A stretch of 64,000 nucleotides of DNA from Okapia johnstoni (lineage: Eukaryota; Chordata; Mammalia; Artiodactyla; Giraffidae): positions 1,780,501-1,844,500 of the forward strand of contig CM044312.1 of NCBI GenBank assembly GCA_024291935.2, written 5' to 3'. This document shows, piece after piece, positions 1 to 10,872 of this stretch (positions are counted from its first letter, which is position 1; the number at the start of each line of letters is the position of its first letter). The position numbers and the translations under genes are program-made. Under the pieces are notes generated by a model that was given only the letters and a program-made list of their open reading frames with translations, did no database searches and was not told the DNA's origin.

Positions 1-103
1 ACCGAGGAGCTGGGATAAGGACTGGGGGTGGGGATTTTTATGTCATGTAAAGCATTTCATGGCTGAATTTCCCTTCCCTATCTTAAAGCTTTGCAGGAAT
101 GAT

Positions 104-107
<4 letters not shown>

Positions 108-139
<32 letters not shown>
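108..139. repeat. (TG)16 microsatellite
   Basis: Sixteen uninterrupted TG dinucleotides lie directly against the 3' end of a minus-strand SINE. The run is long enough to be length-polymorphic. It also creates a spurious Val-Cys repeat in the forward reading frame. Confidence 0.97.
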
Positions 140-141
<2 letters not shown>

Positions 142-350
142 AAAGTGAAAGTGTTAGTCACTCAGTTGTGTCTAACTCTTTGCGACCCCATGGACTGTTG
201 CCCCCCGGGCTCCTCTGCCAATTCTCCAGGCAAGAATACTGGAGTGGGTTGTCATTTCCTTCTCCAGGGGATCTTCCCAACCCAGTGGCTGAACTTGGGT
301 CTCCTGCGTTGCGGCAGATTCTTTACCATCTGAGCTACCAGGGAAGCCCA
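140..350 (-). mobile_element. Bov-tA-type SINE, minus strand
   Basis: Read on the minus strand, this begins with the tRNA-derived head (GGGCTTCCCTGGTAGCTCAG at the right end) and continues into the BovB-derived body. The + strand shows the complement: a CTCAGTTGTGTCTAACTCTT block near 160, a CAAGAATACTGGAGTGGGTT block near 232, and GGGAAGCCC at 342-350. The B-box region is mutated, since the usual GGTTCGA reads TTCAGCC in this copy. No clear target-site duplication is visible because both flanks are low complexity. Confidence 0.93.
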
Positions 351-1565
351 TGTATACATATAATATAATATATATACATACGTAGTGCAGAATAAGAAGA
401 CAGGAGTTGCACCTTAGCCGTGTGCAGAGTGTGGTCTCCACCAGCGAGATGGAGAGCAGCGTGGTCTTTGCCATCAGATGGCCTTCCTACTCTCAGCGTT
501 TCTATTTGAGATGACGGTGGAACTGGACTCGGGGATCTGCCTGTTGTCCAGTGGGTGGGTGTGATGTTCGTTGACCAGATGGCTTGCTGTGAGTGTGGGC
601 AGGGCTGCAGGGAGGCAGATACATGAAAATGAAAAAGGACTTCCTTCATCACCAGTGTCTGTTTGGTCTCTTTCTCAGGTTGGTTTGGCTGGAGTTTCCC
701 CCACCCCCGCCCCATTTTCCTTTTTTTTAAATCCAGGTCTCTGTGCTGCCCAAGTCTTGGGTCTTCCCTAGACATTAATTTCAAGGCCAGCATCGTTGAA
801 GCCATCTGCAAGGAGCCCTCTAACACCCCAAAAGAATTTCACTCTGGAGGTCAGTTCTTAGAGCCCCTTTGGTTCACAGTCTCTCCTCCATCCTTATGAA
901 GAGAACGCTGTCTAAACCATTTTTGTTTTGGCTGGAAAGTCTTCATGTTGTAGCAGTTATTTTAGGGTTTGCTCAGTGACAAGAGTTCTCATTTGTTGGT
1001 ATTTTGCTGATGATTCTACCATGTCCTTAGAGAGATTGGCTCGGGTGGACTGAGTTCCCCTGAGAGTCAGGGCTCCTGGGGGAGGGGGTGGCCTTCCTGA
1101 CACGGGGTGTCGGGGGTGGGCTCCTCCCTGCATCTGACCCGCCACCCATCTGACCCTTCTCGTCTGGCCTTCCACGTGTCTCACGCATAGTCCTCAATCG
1201 GAGGACTTTTGGAAGGCTGCACGAACACATTTTATTTCTTTGGGGTAAAACTGCACATGTGAGGTGTTTCAACTTCAATCTGAGAACAGAATAAACTCTC
1301 TGGACTAAAACAAAACAAGTGAGAAAACAAATACATATAACACATTGAAAAATCCTAATATAATAGGAGACAGTTTATAATTGTATAAACTCAGTTGATT
1401 CACTTGAGGCAAATGATATAGCTGTACAGTGTCTTTTGTCTCTCTCTTATAATCTACGCTGACAAGGAGTCTGTATTTAGAAACTATGGCTCAGCTCTAT
1501 GTGGAATTTGTTGGTTTCAAACTGTGCAAATGTCCAAAATTAACACCACCCTTTGTTTTAATGTT
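351..1565. other. Unassigned single-copy-looking DNA
   Basis: An AT-rich junction (351-385) is followed by mixed-composition sequence. I recognise no repeat family, gene or RNA here. Short open frames on both strands near 335-900 and 957-1278 show no domain or composition that suggests coding. Confidence 0.5.
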
Positions 1566-1582
1566 CAGAGTTTCAGTTCAGT

Positions 1583-2233
1583 TCAGTCACTCAGTCGTGT
1601 CCGACTCTTTGCGACACCATGAATTGCAGCACGCCAGGCCTCTCTGTCCATCGCCAACTCCCGGAGTCTACCCAAACCCATGTGCATCGAGTCGGTGATG
1701 CCATCCAACAATCTCATCCTCTGTTGTCCCCTTCTCCTCCTGCCCCCAATCCTTCCCAGCATCAGGGTCTTTTCCAATGAGTCAACTCTTCGCATGAGGT
1801 GGCCAAAGTATTGGAGTTTCAGCTTCAACATCAGTCCTTCCAATGAACACCCAGGACTGATCTCCTTTAGGATGGACTGGTTGGATCTCCCTGCAGTCCA
1901 AGGGACTCTCAAGAGTCTTCTCTAACACCACAGTTCAAAAGCATCAATTCTGCGGTGCTCAGCTTTCTTCACCGTCCAACTCTCACATCCATACATGACC
2001 ACTGGAAAAACCATAGCCTTGACTAGACGGACTTTTGTTGGCAAAGTAACGTCTCTGCTTTTAAATATGCTATCTAGGTTGGCCATAACCTTCCTTCCAA
2101 GGAGTAAGCGTCTTTTAATTTCATGGCTGCAATCACCATCAGCAGTGACCTTGGAGCCCAAAAAAATAAAGTCTGACACTGTTTCCACTGTTTCCCCATC
2201 TATTTCCCATGAAGTGATGGGACCAGATGCCAT
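1583..2233 (-). pseudogene. BovB ORF, C-terminal part in two frames
   Basis: Two overlapping-frame pieces (1922-2233 and 1583-1912) make up the C-terminal thumb and tail of the BovB protein. Upstream blocks are DFIFLGSKVTADGDCSHEIK and the conserved MYGCESWTVKKAE. Downstream blocks are [12 protein letters not shown] and [18 protein letters not shown], ending [14 protein letters not shown] before the stop. A frame break sits near 1913-1921. The family's usual end lies about 15-20 nt before the 3' TGAACTGAACTGA tail, as it does here. Confidence 0.9.
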
Positions 2234-2305
2234 GATCTTAGTTTTCTGAACGTTGAGCTTTAAGCCAACTTTTTCACTCTCCTCTTTCTTTCATCAAGAG
2301 GCTCT

Positions 2306-2590
2306 TTAGTTCTTCTTCACTTTCTGCCATAAGGGTGGTGTCATCTGCATATCTGAGGTTATTGATATTTCTCCCGGCAATCTTGATTCCAGCTTGTGTT
2401 TCTTCCAGCCAGCGTTTCTCATGATGTACTCTGCATATAAGTTAAATAAGCAGGGTGACAATATACAGCCTTGACGTACTCCTTTCCCTATTTGGAACCA
2501 CTCGGTTGTTCCATGTCCAGTTCTAACTGTTGCTTCCTGACCAGCATACAGGTTTCTCAAGAGACAGGTCAGATGGTCTGGTATTCCCAT
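2306..2590 (-). pseudogene. BovB reverse transcriptase core fragment, frameshifted before the catalytic box
   Basis: The 94-codon fragment contains VRQGCILSPCLFNLYAEYIM (about residues 38-57), the RT motif just upstream of the catalytic Asp-Asp box. After GEIS the frame slips, so the annotated frame reads TSDMQMTPP. The codons for the catalytic Tyr-Ala-Asp-Asp box are still present in another frame (complement of 2340-2351). A small indel upstream of the box has therefore separated it from the rest of the domain, which would abolish polymerase activity. Confidence 0.9.
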
Positions 2591-2700
2591 CTCTTTCAGA
2601 ATTTTCCACAGTTTATTGTGTCCACAGAGTCAAAGGCTTTGGCATAGTCAATAAAGCAGAAATAGATGTTTTTCTGGAACTCTCTTGCTTTTTCAGTGAT

Positions 2701-3108
2701 CTAACGGATGTTGGCAATTTGATCTCTGGTTCCTCTGCCTTTTCTAAAACCAGCTTGAACATCTGGAAGTTCACGGGTCATGTATTGCTGAAGCCTGGCT
2801 TGGAGAATTTTGAGCATTACTTTACTAGCATGTGAGATGAGTGCAATTGTGTGGTAGTTTGAGCATTCTTTGGCATTGCCTTTCTTTGGGATTGGAACGA
2901 AAACTGACCTTTTCCAGTCCTGTGGCCACTGCTGAGTTTTCCAAATTTGCTGGCCTATTGAGTGCAGCACTTTCACAGCATCATCTTTCAGGATTTGAAA
3001 TAGCTCAACTGGAATTCCATCACCTCCACTAGCTTTGTTCGTAGTGATGCTTTCTAAGGCCCACTTGACTTCACATTCCAGGATGTCTGGCTCTAGGTGA
3101 GTGATCAC
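2701..3108 (-). pseudogene. BovB reverse transcriptase, N-terminal fragment
   Basis: This 135-codon fragment covers the fingers region of the RT. Visible blocks are KASGGDGIPVELFQ (about residues 25-38), the DWKRSVFVPIPKKGN motif (about 64-78) typical of LINE RT domain 1-2, and a Tyr-His-Thr-Ile-Ala-Leu-Ile stretch. In intact copies the last of these has Arg where this copy has His (NYHTIAL). The fragment ends at a frame break near 2700. Confidence 0.9.
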
Positions 3109-3168
3109 ACCATCGTGATTATCTGAGTCGTGAAGATCTTTTTTGTACAGTTCTTCTGTGTATTCTTG

Positions 3169-3681
3169 CTACCTCTTCTTAATATCTTCTGCTTCTGTTA
3201 GGTCCATACCATTTCTGTCCTTTATTGAGCCTATCTTTGCATGAAATGTTCCTTTGGTATCTCTAATTTTCTTGAAGAGATCTCTAGTCTTTCCCAATCT
3301 GTTGTTTTCCTCTATTTCTTTGCATTGATCGCTGAGGAAGGCTTTCTTATCTCTCCTTGCTATTCTTTGGAACTCTGCATTCAGATGGGAATATCTTTGC
3401 TTTTCTCCTTTGCTTTTCACTTCTCTTCTCTTCTCAGCTATCTGTAAGGCCTCCTCAGACAGCCATTTTACTTTTTCGCAGTTTTTGCATTTCTTTTCCA
3501 TGGGGATGGTCTTGATCCCTGTCTCCTGTACAATGTCATGAACCTCTGTCCATAGTTCATCAGGCACTCTGTCTATCAGATCTAGTCCCTTAAATCTATT
3601 TGTCACTTCTACTGTATATTCATAAGGGATTTGATCTAGGTCATACCTGAATGGACTAGTGGTTTTCCCTGCTTTCTTCAA
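3169..3681 (-). pseudogene. BovB linker between endonuclease and RT, remnant
   Basis: A 170-codon stretch, rich in Lys, Glu and Arg, corresponds to the charged region between the endonuclease and reverse-transcriptase domains of RTE elements. Recognisable blocks include TNRFKGLDLIDRVPDELW (about residues 28-45) and the basic RREVKSKGEKQRYSHLNAEF segment (about 86-105). It is separated from the endonuclease piece by a frame break near 3682-3810, and from the RT piece by another near 3109-3168. The same block recurs in degraded form at 43275-43560 and 53811-54116. Confidence 0.85.
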
Positions 3682-3810
3682 TTTAAGTCTGAATTTGGCA
3701 ATAAGCAGTTCATGATCTGAGCCACAGTCTGCTCCCGGTCTTGTTTTTGCTGACTGTATAGAGCTTCTCCATCTTTGGCTGCAAAGAATATAATCAATCT
3801 GATTTCGGTG

Positions 3811-4689
3811 TTAACCATCTGGTGATATCCACATGTAGAGTCTTCTCTTGTGTTGTTGGAAGAGGGTGTTTGCTATTACCAGTGCGTTCTCTTGGCAAAA
3901 CTCTATTAGCCTTTGCCCTGCTTCATTCTGTACTCCAAGGCCAAATTTGCCTGTTACGCTGGGTGTTTCTTGACTTCCTACTTTTGCATTCCAGTCCCCT
4001 ATAATGAAAAGGACATCTTTTTTGGGTGTTAGTTCTAGAAGGTCTTGTAGGTCTTCATAGAAGCGTTCAACTTCAGCTTCTTCGGCGTTACTGGTCGGGG
4101 CATAGACTTGGATTACTGTGATATTGAATAGCTTGCCTTGGAAACGAACAGAGATCCTTCTATCGTTTTTGAGATTGCATCCAAGTACTGCCTTTTGGAC
4201 TCTTTTGTCGACCATGATGGCTACTCCATTTCTTCTAAGGGATTCTTGCCCACAGTAGTAGATATAATGGTCATCTGAGTTAAATTCACCCATTCCAGTC
4301 CATGTTAGTTTGCTGATTCCTAGAATGTTGACGTTCACTCGTGCCATCTCCTGTTTGACCACTTCCAATTTGCCTTGATTCATGGACCTAACATTCCAGG
4401 TCCCTACGCAATATTGCTCTTTACAGCATCGGACTTTGCTTCTATCACCAGTCATATCCACAGCTGGGTATCGTTTTTGCTTTGGCTCCATCCCATCATT
4501 CTTTCTGGAGTTATTTCTCCACTGATCTCCAGTAGCATATTGGGCACCTACCGACCTGGGGAGTTCATCTTTCAGTGTCCTATCTTTTTGCCTTTTCATA
4601 CTGTTCATGGGATTCTCAAGGCAAGAATACTGAAGTGGTTTGCCATGCCCTTCTCCAGTGGACCACATTCTGTCAGACCTCTCCACCAT
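3811..4689 (-). pseudogene. BovB endonuclease domain remnant (5' part of ORF)
   Basis: A 292-codon open stretch carries the N-terminal region of the BovB polyprotein. Residues near 98-105 read GTWNVRSM, the start of the exonuclease/endonuclease/phosphatase fold. Around residue 200 is VYAPTSNAEEAE, and near 238 the block IGDWNAKVG, where the D and N are the expected catalytic-region residues. By family knowledge this domain nicks target DNA to prime reverse transcription. The frame ends at a stop near 3811 where an intact element would continue, because BovB ORFs run on without a break into the linker. The Met used is merely the first in the open frame. It is a decayed copy and no product is expected. 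Confidence 0.9.
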
Positions 4690-5003
4690 GACCCATCCGT
4701 CTTAGGTGGCCCCACATGGCATGGTTAAGTTTCATTGAGATAGACAAGGCTGTGGTCCGTGTGATCAGATTAGCTAGTTTTCTGTAATTTTAGTTTCAGT
4801 GTGTCTGCCCTCTGATGCCCTCTCGGAACACTTACCATCTTACTTGGGTTTCTCTTACCTTGGACTTGGGGTATTTCTTCACGGCTGCTCCAGCAAAGTG
4901 CAGCCGTTGCTCCTTACCTTGGACAAGGGGTATCTACTCACGACGGCCCCTCCTGACCTTGAATGTGGAGTAACTCCTCTCGGCCCTCCTATGCCCAGAG
5001 TTT

Positions 5004-5286
5004 AGAACATGGTGAATTGGGATTGGCTTTATGTAGTCGTCGTATGTAAATCCGTCTCCATGTGTTTGTATTGCGCATTCAAGTCCAGCATGATGTGGGA
5101 CACCTGTGTGATCAGCGGACTGAAACGAAGCCTGTCCGCATGCTTTGCAGGGCTGACACTGGGAGGGAAGGCTTGTTTCTTAGGAAGCCTGTAGTTTCAC
5201 GTTGTAGTTGTGACTTTCCTGGAAAACATCGTAATCCACATGACGTCATGCTGTGAAGTAAGCTGTGTTATATGACTTATTCCTTC
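5004..5286. other. Unassigned spacer
   Basis: Mixed-composition sequence lies between the 5' end of the BovB and an ancient repeat relic. Nothing is recognised in it. Confidence 0.4.
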
Positions 5287-5660
5287 AACAGTAGTCAAGG
5301 AGATGCTGGTTGAATGCCAGTTAGGATCCAGGCCCTCTTCTGGATGTTGGGGACAGAGCAGAGAGGGGACAGACCGAGTTCCTGCCTTCTCCTTTCCTGG
5401 GAGGAGAAGACAGAAGAGGGTAACACAGGAAGAATCCCCATCGGTCAGGGTGGACAGCCGCTGGAAAGAAATGCTTGTCCGGTAAGGAAATGGAGCAGGT
5501 GGATGGAGGGTCAGAGAAGACCCACCGGTGCAGGGCACTTGGGCAGAGACCTGAGTGCAGCAAGGGAGCAAGCCCTGGAGGCAAAGAACATTCTGGAGTC
5601 TGGAAGGAACAGCAGGTGCAAAGACCTCGAAGTCAGAGTGTGCTTGATGTTTTCAGGAAG
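5287..5660 (+). repeat. Ancient mammalian interspersed repeat relic (LINE2-like, family uncertain)
   Basis: Sequence of the type 'amount-of-loss lead, then GAACAGCAGGTGCAAAGACC' (5606-5625) marks an old mammal-wide repeat that I associate with LINE2-type sequence. The same family appears at 7265-7720, 34255-34450 and 57400-57850 in this window. Divergence is high, and the family name needs RepeatMasker. Confidence 0.45.
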
Positions 5661-5698
5661 CGTCTCTTGTTCTCTCACAGCATGCGTGGTCTGTGTGT

Positions 5699-5907
5699 GC
5701 GTGCTTAATCGCTAAGCTGTGTCTGACTCTTTGCAACCCCCTGGACTGTAGCCCGCCAGGCTCCTCTGTCTAGAGAATTCTCCAGACAAGAATACTAAAT
5801 GGGTTGCCATTTCCTTCTCCAGGGGATCTTCCCAACCCAGGGATCAAACCCATGTCTCCTGCGTTGGCAGGCAGATTCTTTACCACTGGGCCACCAAGGA
5901 AGCCCAC
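5699..5907 (-). mobile_element. Bov-tA-type SINE, minus strand
   Basis: The complement of the tRNA-derived head lies at the right end (GGAAGCCCA at 5899-5907), and the B-box region GGGATCAAACCC at 5840-5851. The BovB-derived body runs to CTTAATCGCTAAGCTGTGTC at the left. It is a moderately diverged copy. The right flank ACTGTCTGTATAA weakly resembles the left flank, which is not enough to call a duplication. Confidence 0.92.
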
Positions 5908-7264
5908 TGTCTGTATAAAAATGTATAAAAATACATTTTTAATTTAATCAAAGTTTTCAAGTATAAATAGATTGCTTTCCTAGCCAGATTTATAACTATC
6001 TGAGCGCTGAAACCGTGTCTTAAATGTATCTTGTAACTTCATCATGTTTAGCCCAATAGCGAACCCATAACAAGTCCTTGACAGATACATGTTAGAGTTA
6101 ATGGACTCAGTGATTAAAATATTAATATTAGCTGAAAAGTGATCGATGTTTAGTTGATATGGAATATTTTCCAAGGAAGAGAAACAAATCCAGCTATCTC
6201 AACCCTCCTTTTTCAGCTGCCTTTCCAGTAAGATGTTTTGTAGCCTCATCAAGCTCAGATTAATAATTGAACACGGTCCCAGGAAATGGCCCACTCCTGG
6301 ATATTGGCTAGACATTTCTCTTGCTGGGGAATGTCCACAAGATAAAGGCTCTATCCTCTGAGACTGTGCAGTTAAGTGGAATTGAATGGGCCATTATAGC
6401 TTCCTCATGACGCACGGTGACACGATACAGATTTTGGAAGTTAATTCTGAGCTCGCTGTCATTTTTATTAAAGTCACACTTGGCTTTATACTAGTGATGT
6501 GCTCTGAAAAGAATGTGTCTGGTGATTGGAATGAACTCAGGGTGCCTCACGTGTCCGGGTTTAGAGGGGACCTAGCGATCGTCGGGGAAGCGGAGGATGC
6601 GCGTGTGGCCCGCCCAGCCTGCTGAAGCAGGTGTCGTCTGTGCGCAGGGGTGTGTTTCTGTGTGTTGCATGGTTATCATATGGAGAGAACATTCCAGAAG
6701 GGCCCCGAGGGGGAGAGGTTCGGACTGATCAGTGACTGCAAGGAGCCCCTCTGTGGCGTTCAGTGCTGTGGGCGGACGGTGGCTGGGCGTTGGTCTCTGT
6801 CGGTCCCCGGAGAGGCCCCTTCACTGGGGCGCGCCCACAGTCCCCTTCCCCTGGACCAGGCTTCAGGCTGCACGCCCCTGTGGCCAGTGTAGCACGGGGG
6901 GCACACCGTGGGTGCTGCTGGGGGGGGGGCCTGAGGGGCACCTTGCCTTTAGCCACATGCCGTGGGGGAGGCCGTGGTGATGACGGAGACGTGACCGTGA
7001 CTGCAGGTCCGTGAGAAGAGCTGTAGAGGGGAGTCTGAGTGAGCATGACAAGCCCGGAAGGTGAGCGCGAGGCAGCCACTGTCGTCCTCTCAGAAGATTA
7101 CACCGCGCCCACGCGCTCCAGCTCAGAAAGGCATGACTGCCGCCAATGGCATGTGGACAGGATCACAGAGTTGGTAAGCCAGGCCCCGAGGCCTCCGCGC
7201 GCTCGTTTCTGGGCACATGCTTTTCCTGGTCTCTTGGTTCCTGCTCCTGATCCCCCGGGGGCCG
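5908..7264. other. Unassigned DNA, GC-rich in its right half, with a G10 run
   Basis: AT-rich sequence to about 6540 gives way to GC-rich sequence with scattered CpG. A run of ten G lies at 6920-6929. Overlapping short open frames occur on both strands between 6640 and 7280. They have no recognisable domain and are best read as GC-rich shadow frames. I see no gene. Confidence 0.5.
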
Positions 7265-7720
7265 GGCAGTGCTGACCGGGACAGCTCTAGGCAGGTTGCG
7301 GGGCTTCTGGGATGAACAGGACAGGACATCCCCTGCGCTCACAGAGATCGCGTTCCAGTCTGGGGGACAGACGATGAGCCACTGAGCAACTGATTGGCCG
7401 CTAAGGGCAGTGAGCACGCTGCGGAGGAGTGCAAAGCGTGCCAGGGAGACAGAGTCAGGGCTGGTGCAGATAGGGGAGTGAGAGAGGCCTCACGGAAGAG
7501 ACAGCATCTGAACTGGACCGGAGTGGTGGGAAGGAGCGAGCCACGCGGAGTTCAGGGCTGGAGCAGACCCGGAGCAGGAGGAGACAGCACTGGCTCGTCC
7601 GGAGGACGGGATGCGGGCGGCGTGTCCTGTGGTGTGGAAGGAGAGAGAAGAACCAAGGATGTGCTTGGTGCTTTGACTTCGAGCCCCCAGAGGATGGTGG
7701 TGTAGCTACTATGGGAGTAT
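7265..7720 (+). repeat. Ancient mammalian interspersed repeat relic (LINE2-like, family uncertain)
   Basis: The order of blocks matches an old mammal-wide repeat: GAACAGGACAGGACATCCCC (7312-7331), a GTCTGGGGGACAGACGATGAG block near 7357, a GGCCTCACGGAAGAGACAGC block near 7486, and GAGCGAGCCACGCGGAG near 7535. It is the best-preserved of the four relics in this window. Confidence 0.5.
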
Positions 7721-9170
7721 TGAGGGGGGACACTGAGGCTGGGGGTCGGGTGGGAGGAAGTAGGGGACACATGGTAGATGCTGCTGCTCTTGATGAAATT
7801 TCCACCAGGACTGATGAATCTGTGGGCTTAATAAGCCTGTTTAGGACCATCATTGAAGATTCTCCAAATAAGTTATGGAAGTATAGTTCTGAAAAAATGG
7901 AAAGTTTGCTTTTGGGGCAAGAATATTTTCTGCTGTCTTAGGTCCAAATTCCATACTAAAGCAGCATTCAAAGTTTTCTAATTTCTAAAGGTTTGGGGAA
8001 GTTTTCTCTACCTTCTTGGAGGCAACTGTGCGACTGTGTGTGAAGCATAATCTCTTTTGTTTGTTTTTGTGCAACTGATGGTAAAGTTACACACTCAAAG
8101 TTGTTTTAAAATATAGCCCACAACCCTTCCCTAGGAATGCACACTATCTTCACTTTGATGTAAATTTACAACTATTTAGTGGCCTTAATAATTAAATGGC
8201 ATATTTTTGTGGGAAATAATTCTGCACATAGGAATACATTACAGTCTAAAAATGAGATACTCTTTTTATTAACCTTGGCCAGAGTCAGATTTCCCAGCAG
8301 GCTGCTTAAATTTGGTGAGAATGCTAAAACAGGACTAAGAAAAATAGATGATACCCCTCCCCATGACCTAAAGCAAGGGCTGGCCGACCAGGCTGGACAC
8401 GAGGAGGAATTGTGAACACTCGTTTGCATCTCCCTTCTTCTGCACACTTTCCGCCTTGGGAGGAGGTCGGTGAGCCTGCTGCTGCCTTTGGGGAGCAGGG
8501 AGACTGGGGAGGGGGGTGGTCTCCCGAACTCACACTGAGCAGCCAAGACTCGCCCGGACACCCTGACTTGTGTCTCCTGCAGGTGGCACCATCGTGACCC
8601 AGGGTCCCAAACGGTGTGGGCCACTAGGCTCGTCCGTCCCTGAAAGCCTGTCTTGGGTCATTTCTCTCTCTCAGATCACTGTTCCCTTCTAATTCGTAGT
8701 TCTAACACCAATTGCTTCAACTAATAGGAAAAGAAGCTGTCAAAAATCTTTTAAAACATTTTGTACAATTTATGTATCCACCATCAACCTTTGACTCGAT
8801 AGACAGAAATTGTTAATTGGGGAAGTTGAATGATCTTGATATTGATTTAAGCTTTTAAATGGTTTTTTTTAAGATATTTTATCCTAATGCCATCGTGAGA
8901 ATCAGGAGGGCAAAATGATTTTCTAATTTATCAAACCTCTGTATTAAATGGTGTACACCGATGTTGAGACCTTTGATATTTAACTTGCACTTCAGCATTT
9001 TTGCTTTTAGACATTTTAGACTTTTACACTTTCCTCTGAGTGGATGATCAGAGACCTGGATTCATGTTTCTGGAGTGAGGTCCAGAAACCTTTGATTTGG
9101 CAAATTATGGTCAAAGTATCGTCTGAAGTTTAATTTTGCCCAAACTCGGTCATTCTTGGCGGCTTTTCTT
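7721..9170. other. Unassigned, mostly AT-rich DNA
   Basis: I recognise no repeat family or gene. A GC-richer island around 8350-8640 yields short open frames on both strands with no domain. The interval 8690-9120 is AT-rich with many homopolymer stretches. Confidence 0.45.
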
Positions 9171-9191
9171 TGGCATTTACGTTGCTGTTGT

Positions 9192-10239
9192 TCAGTCGCT
9201 CAGTCGTGTCCGAGTGTCTGTGAGCCCGTGGACCGCAGCACGCCAGGCCTCCCTGTCCTTCAGCATCTCCCGGAGCTTGCTCAAACTCATGTCCACTGAG
9301 TCGGTGATGCCATCCAGCCATCTCATCCTCTGTCGTCCCCTTCTCCTCCTGCCTTCAGTCTTTGCCAGCATCAGGGTCTTTTCCAATGAGTCGGCTCTTC
9401 ACATCAGGTGGCCAAAGTATTGGAGCTTCAGCTTCAGCATCAATCCTTTCAATGAATATTCAAGATTGACTTCCTTTAAGATTGACTGGTTTAATTTCCT
9501 TGCTGTCCAAGGGACTCTCAAGAGTCTTCTCCAACACCACAGTTCAAAAGCATCAATTCTTTAGCACTCAGCCTTCTTTATGGTCCAGCTCTCACATCCA
9601 TACATGACTACTGGAAAAACCATAGCTTTGACTATATGGACCTTTGTCAGCAAAGTAATGTCTCTGCTTTTTAATATTCTCTCTAGGTTGGTCATAACTT
9701 TTCTTCCAAGGAGTAAGCGTCTTTTAATTTCATGGCTGCAATCACCATCTGCAGTGATTTTGGAGCCCAAGAAAATAAAGTCTGTCACTGTTTCCATTGT
9801 TTCCCCGTCTATTTGCCATGAAATTATGGGACTGGATGCCATGGTCTTCGTTTTGTGAATGTTGAGTTTTAAGCCAACTTTTTCACTCTTCTCTTGCACC
9901 TTCAAGAGGCTCTTTAGTTCCTCTTTGCTTTCTGCCATAAGGGTGGTGTCATTTGTATGTGAGGTTATTGATGTTCCTTGCAGCAATCTTAATTCCAGCT
10001 TTTGCTTCCTCCAGCCCAGCGTTTCTCATGATGTACTCTGCATATAAGCTAAATAAGCAGGGTGACAATATACAGCCTTGATGTACTCCTTTCCCAATTT
10101 GGAACCAGTCCATTGTCCCATGTCCATTTCTAACTGTTGCTTCCTGACCTGCATACAGTTTCCACAGGAGGCAGGTAAGGTGGTCTGGTATTTCCATCTC
10201 CTTCAGAATTTTCCAGTTTGTTGTGATGTACACAGTCAA
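9192..10239 (-). pseudogene. BovB RT and C-terminal remnants of the nested-host copy
   Basis: Three fragments in different frames can be read. The RT core is at 9949-10239, with VHQGCILSPCLFSLYAEYIM in which the usual Arg has become His. The thumb region is at 9561-9986, with DFIFLGSKITADGDCSHEIK and MYGCESWTIKKAEC. The C-terminal tail is at 9192-9386 ([20 protein letters not shown]). The element is 5' truncated and has no endonuclease domain. No product is expected. Confidence 0.88.
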
Positions 10240-10280
10240 AGGCTTTCTTATAGTCAGTGAAGTAGAAGTAGATGTTTTTT

Positions 10281-10828
10281 AGCCATAAAATTAAAAGACA
10301 CTTGCTCCTTGGAAAAAAAGCTATGACAAACCTAGACAGCATATTAAAAAGTAGAGACATTGCTTTACCTACCAAGGTCCTTCTAGTCAAAGCTATGGTT
10401 TTTCCAATAGTCATGTATGGATGTGAGAGTTGGACCATAAAGAAAGCTTAGTGCTGAAATGTTGATGCTTTTGAACTGTGGTGTTGGAGAAGACTCTTGA
10501 AAGTCCCTTGGACAGCAGGGAAATCAAACCAGTCAATCCTAAAGGAAATCAGTCCTGAATATTCATTGGAAGGATTGATGCTGAAGCTGAAGCTCCAATG
10601 CTTTGGCCACCTGATGCAAAGAACTGAGTCACTGGAAAAGACCCTGATGCTGAAAACAATTGAAGGTGGGAGGAGGAGACGACAGAGGATGAGATGGTTG
10701 GGTGGCATCACCGACTCTATGGACATGAGTTTGAGCTCCAAGGGTTGGTGATGGTCAGGGAAGCCTGGCATGCTGCAGTCCATGGAGTCACAAAGAGTAG
10801 GACACAACTAAGTGATTGAAATGAACTG
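10281..10828 (+). mobile_element. BovB LINE 3' fragment, plus strand, nested in another BovB
   Basis: A 5'-truncated BovB 3' end of about 550 bp starts at TAGCCATAAAATTAAAAGAC and ends at AAATGAACTG. It is flanked by a perfect 10-bp duplication AGATGTTTTT (10271-10280 and 10829-10838). The duplicated bases are themselves host-BovB sequence, so this insertion came after the host copy. The right end of the ORF is still recognisable ([27 protein letters not shown]). Confidence 0.95.
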
Positions 10829-10872
10829 AGATGTTTTTCTGGCATTTACATGGATGATATAAATAAAAACCA

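Larger units (their letters stand above)
1574..4995 (-). mobile_element. BovB (RTE) LINE, near full length, minus strand
   Basis: About 3.4 kb of BovB runs on the minus strand. Its 3' terminus is on the left (1574, the complement of the TGAACTGAACTGA tail) and its GC-rich 5' leader on the right (about 4800-4995, three degenerate copies of a CCAAGGTAAGGAG/CAAGGTCAGGAGG motif). An 8-bp direct repeat CAGAGTTT flanks it (1566-1573 and 4996-5003), which fits a target-site duplication. The reading frame is recognisable along almost the whole length but broken into at least five frames, so this copy is dead. By established knowledge BovB encodes an apurinic-type endonuclease followed by a reverse transcriptase, and its 3' end is shared by ruminant SINEs that use its enzymes. 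Whether the extreme 5' end is complete needs the consensus. Confidence 0.95.
9181..10839 (-). mobile_element. BovB LINE, 5'-truncated, minus strand, split by a second BovB
   Basis: The 3' end lies on the left (GTTGCTGTTGTTCAGTCGCT at 9181) and the element runs through the C-terminal and RT-core regions to 10280. It resumes for a few bases (TGG/TCT edge) at 10839 after the nested insertion at 10281-10828. A perfect 10-bp duplication TGGCATTTAC flanks the whole structure (9171-9180 and 10840-10849). At the position of the catalytic box the copy encodes His-Thr-Asn-Asp instead of Tyr-Ala-Asp-Asp, so this remnant could not polymerise even if its frame were open. Confidence 0.95.

Noticed and set aside
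140..350. tRNA-like sequences in the many SINE heads
   Set aside because: These have A/B-box-like words but are the tRNA-derived 5' parts of SINEs, not functional tRNA genes.
10281..10828. Twin-priming explanation for the inverted BovB pair at 9181-10839
   Set aside because: Both halves contain the same 3' end, and each has its own exact target-site duplication, so two successive insertions fit and a single inverted insertion does not.
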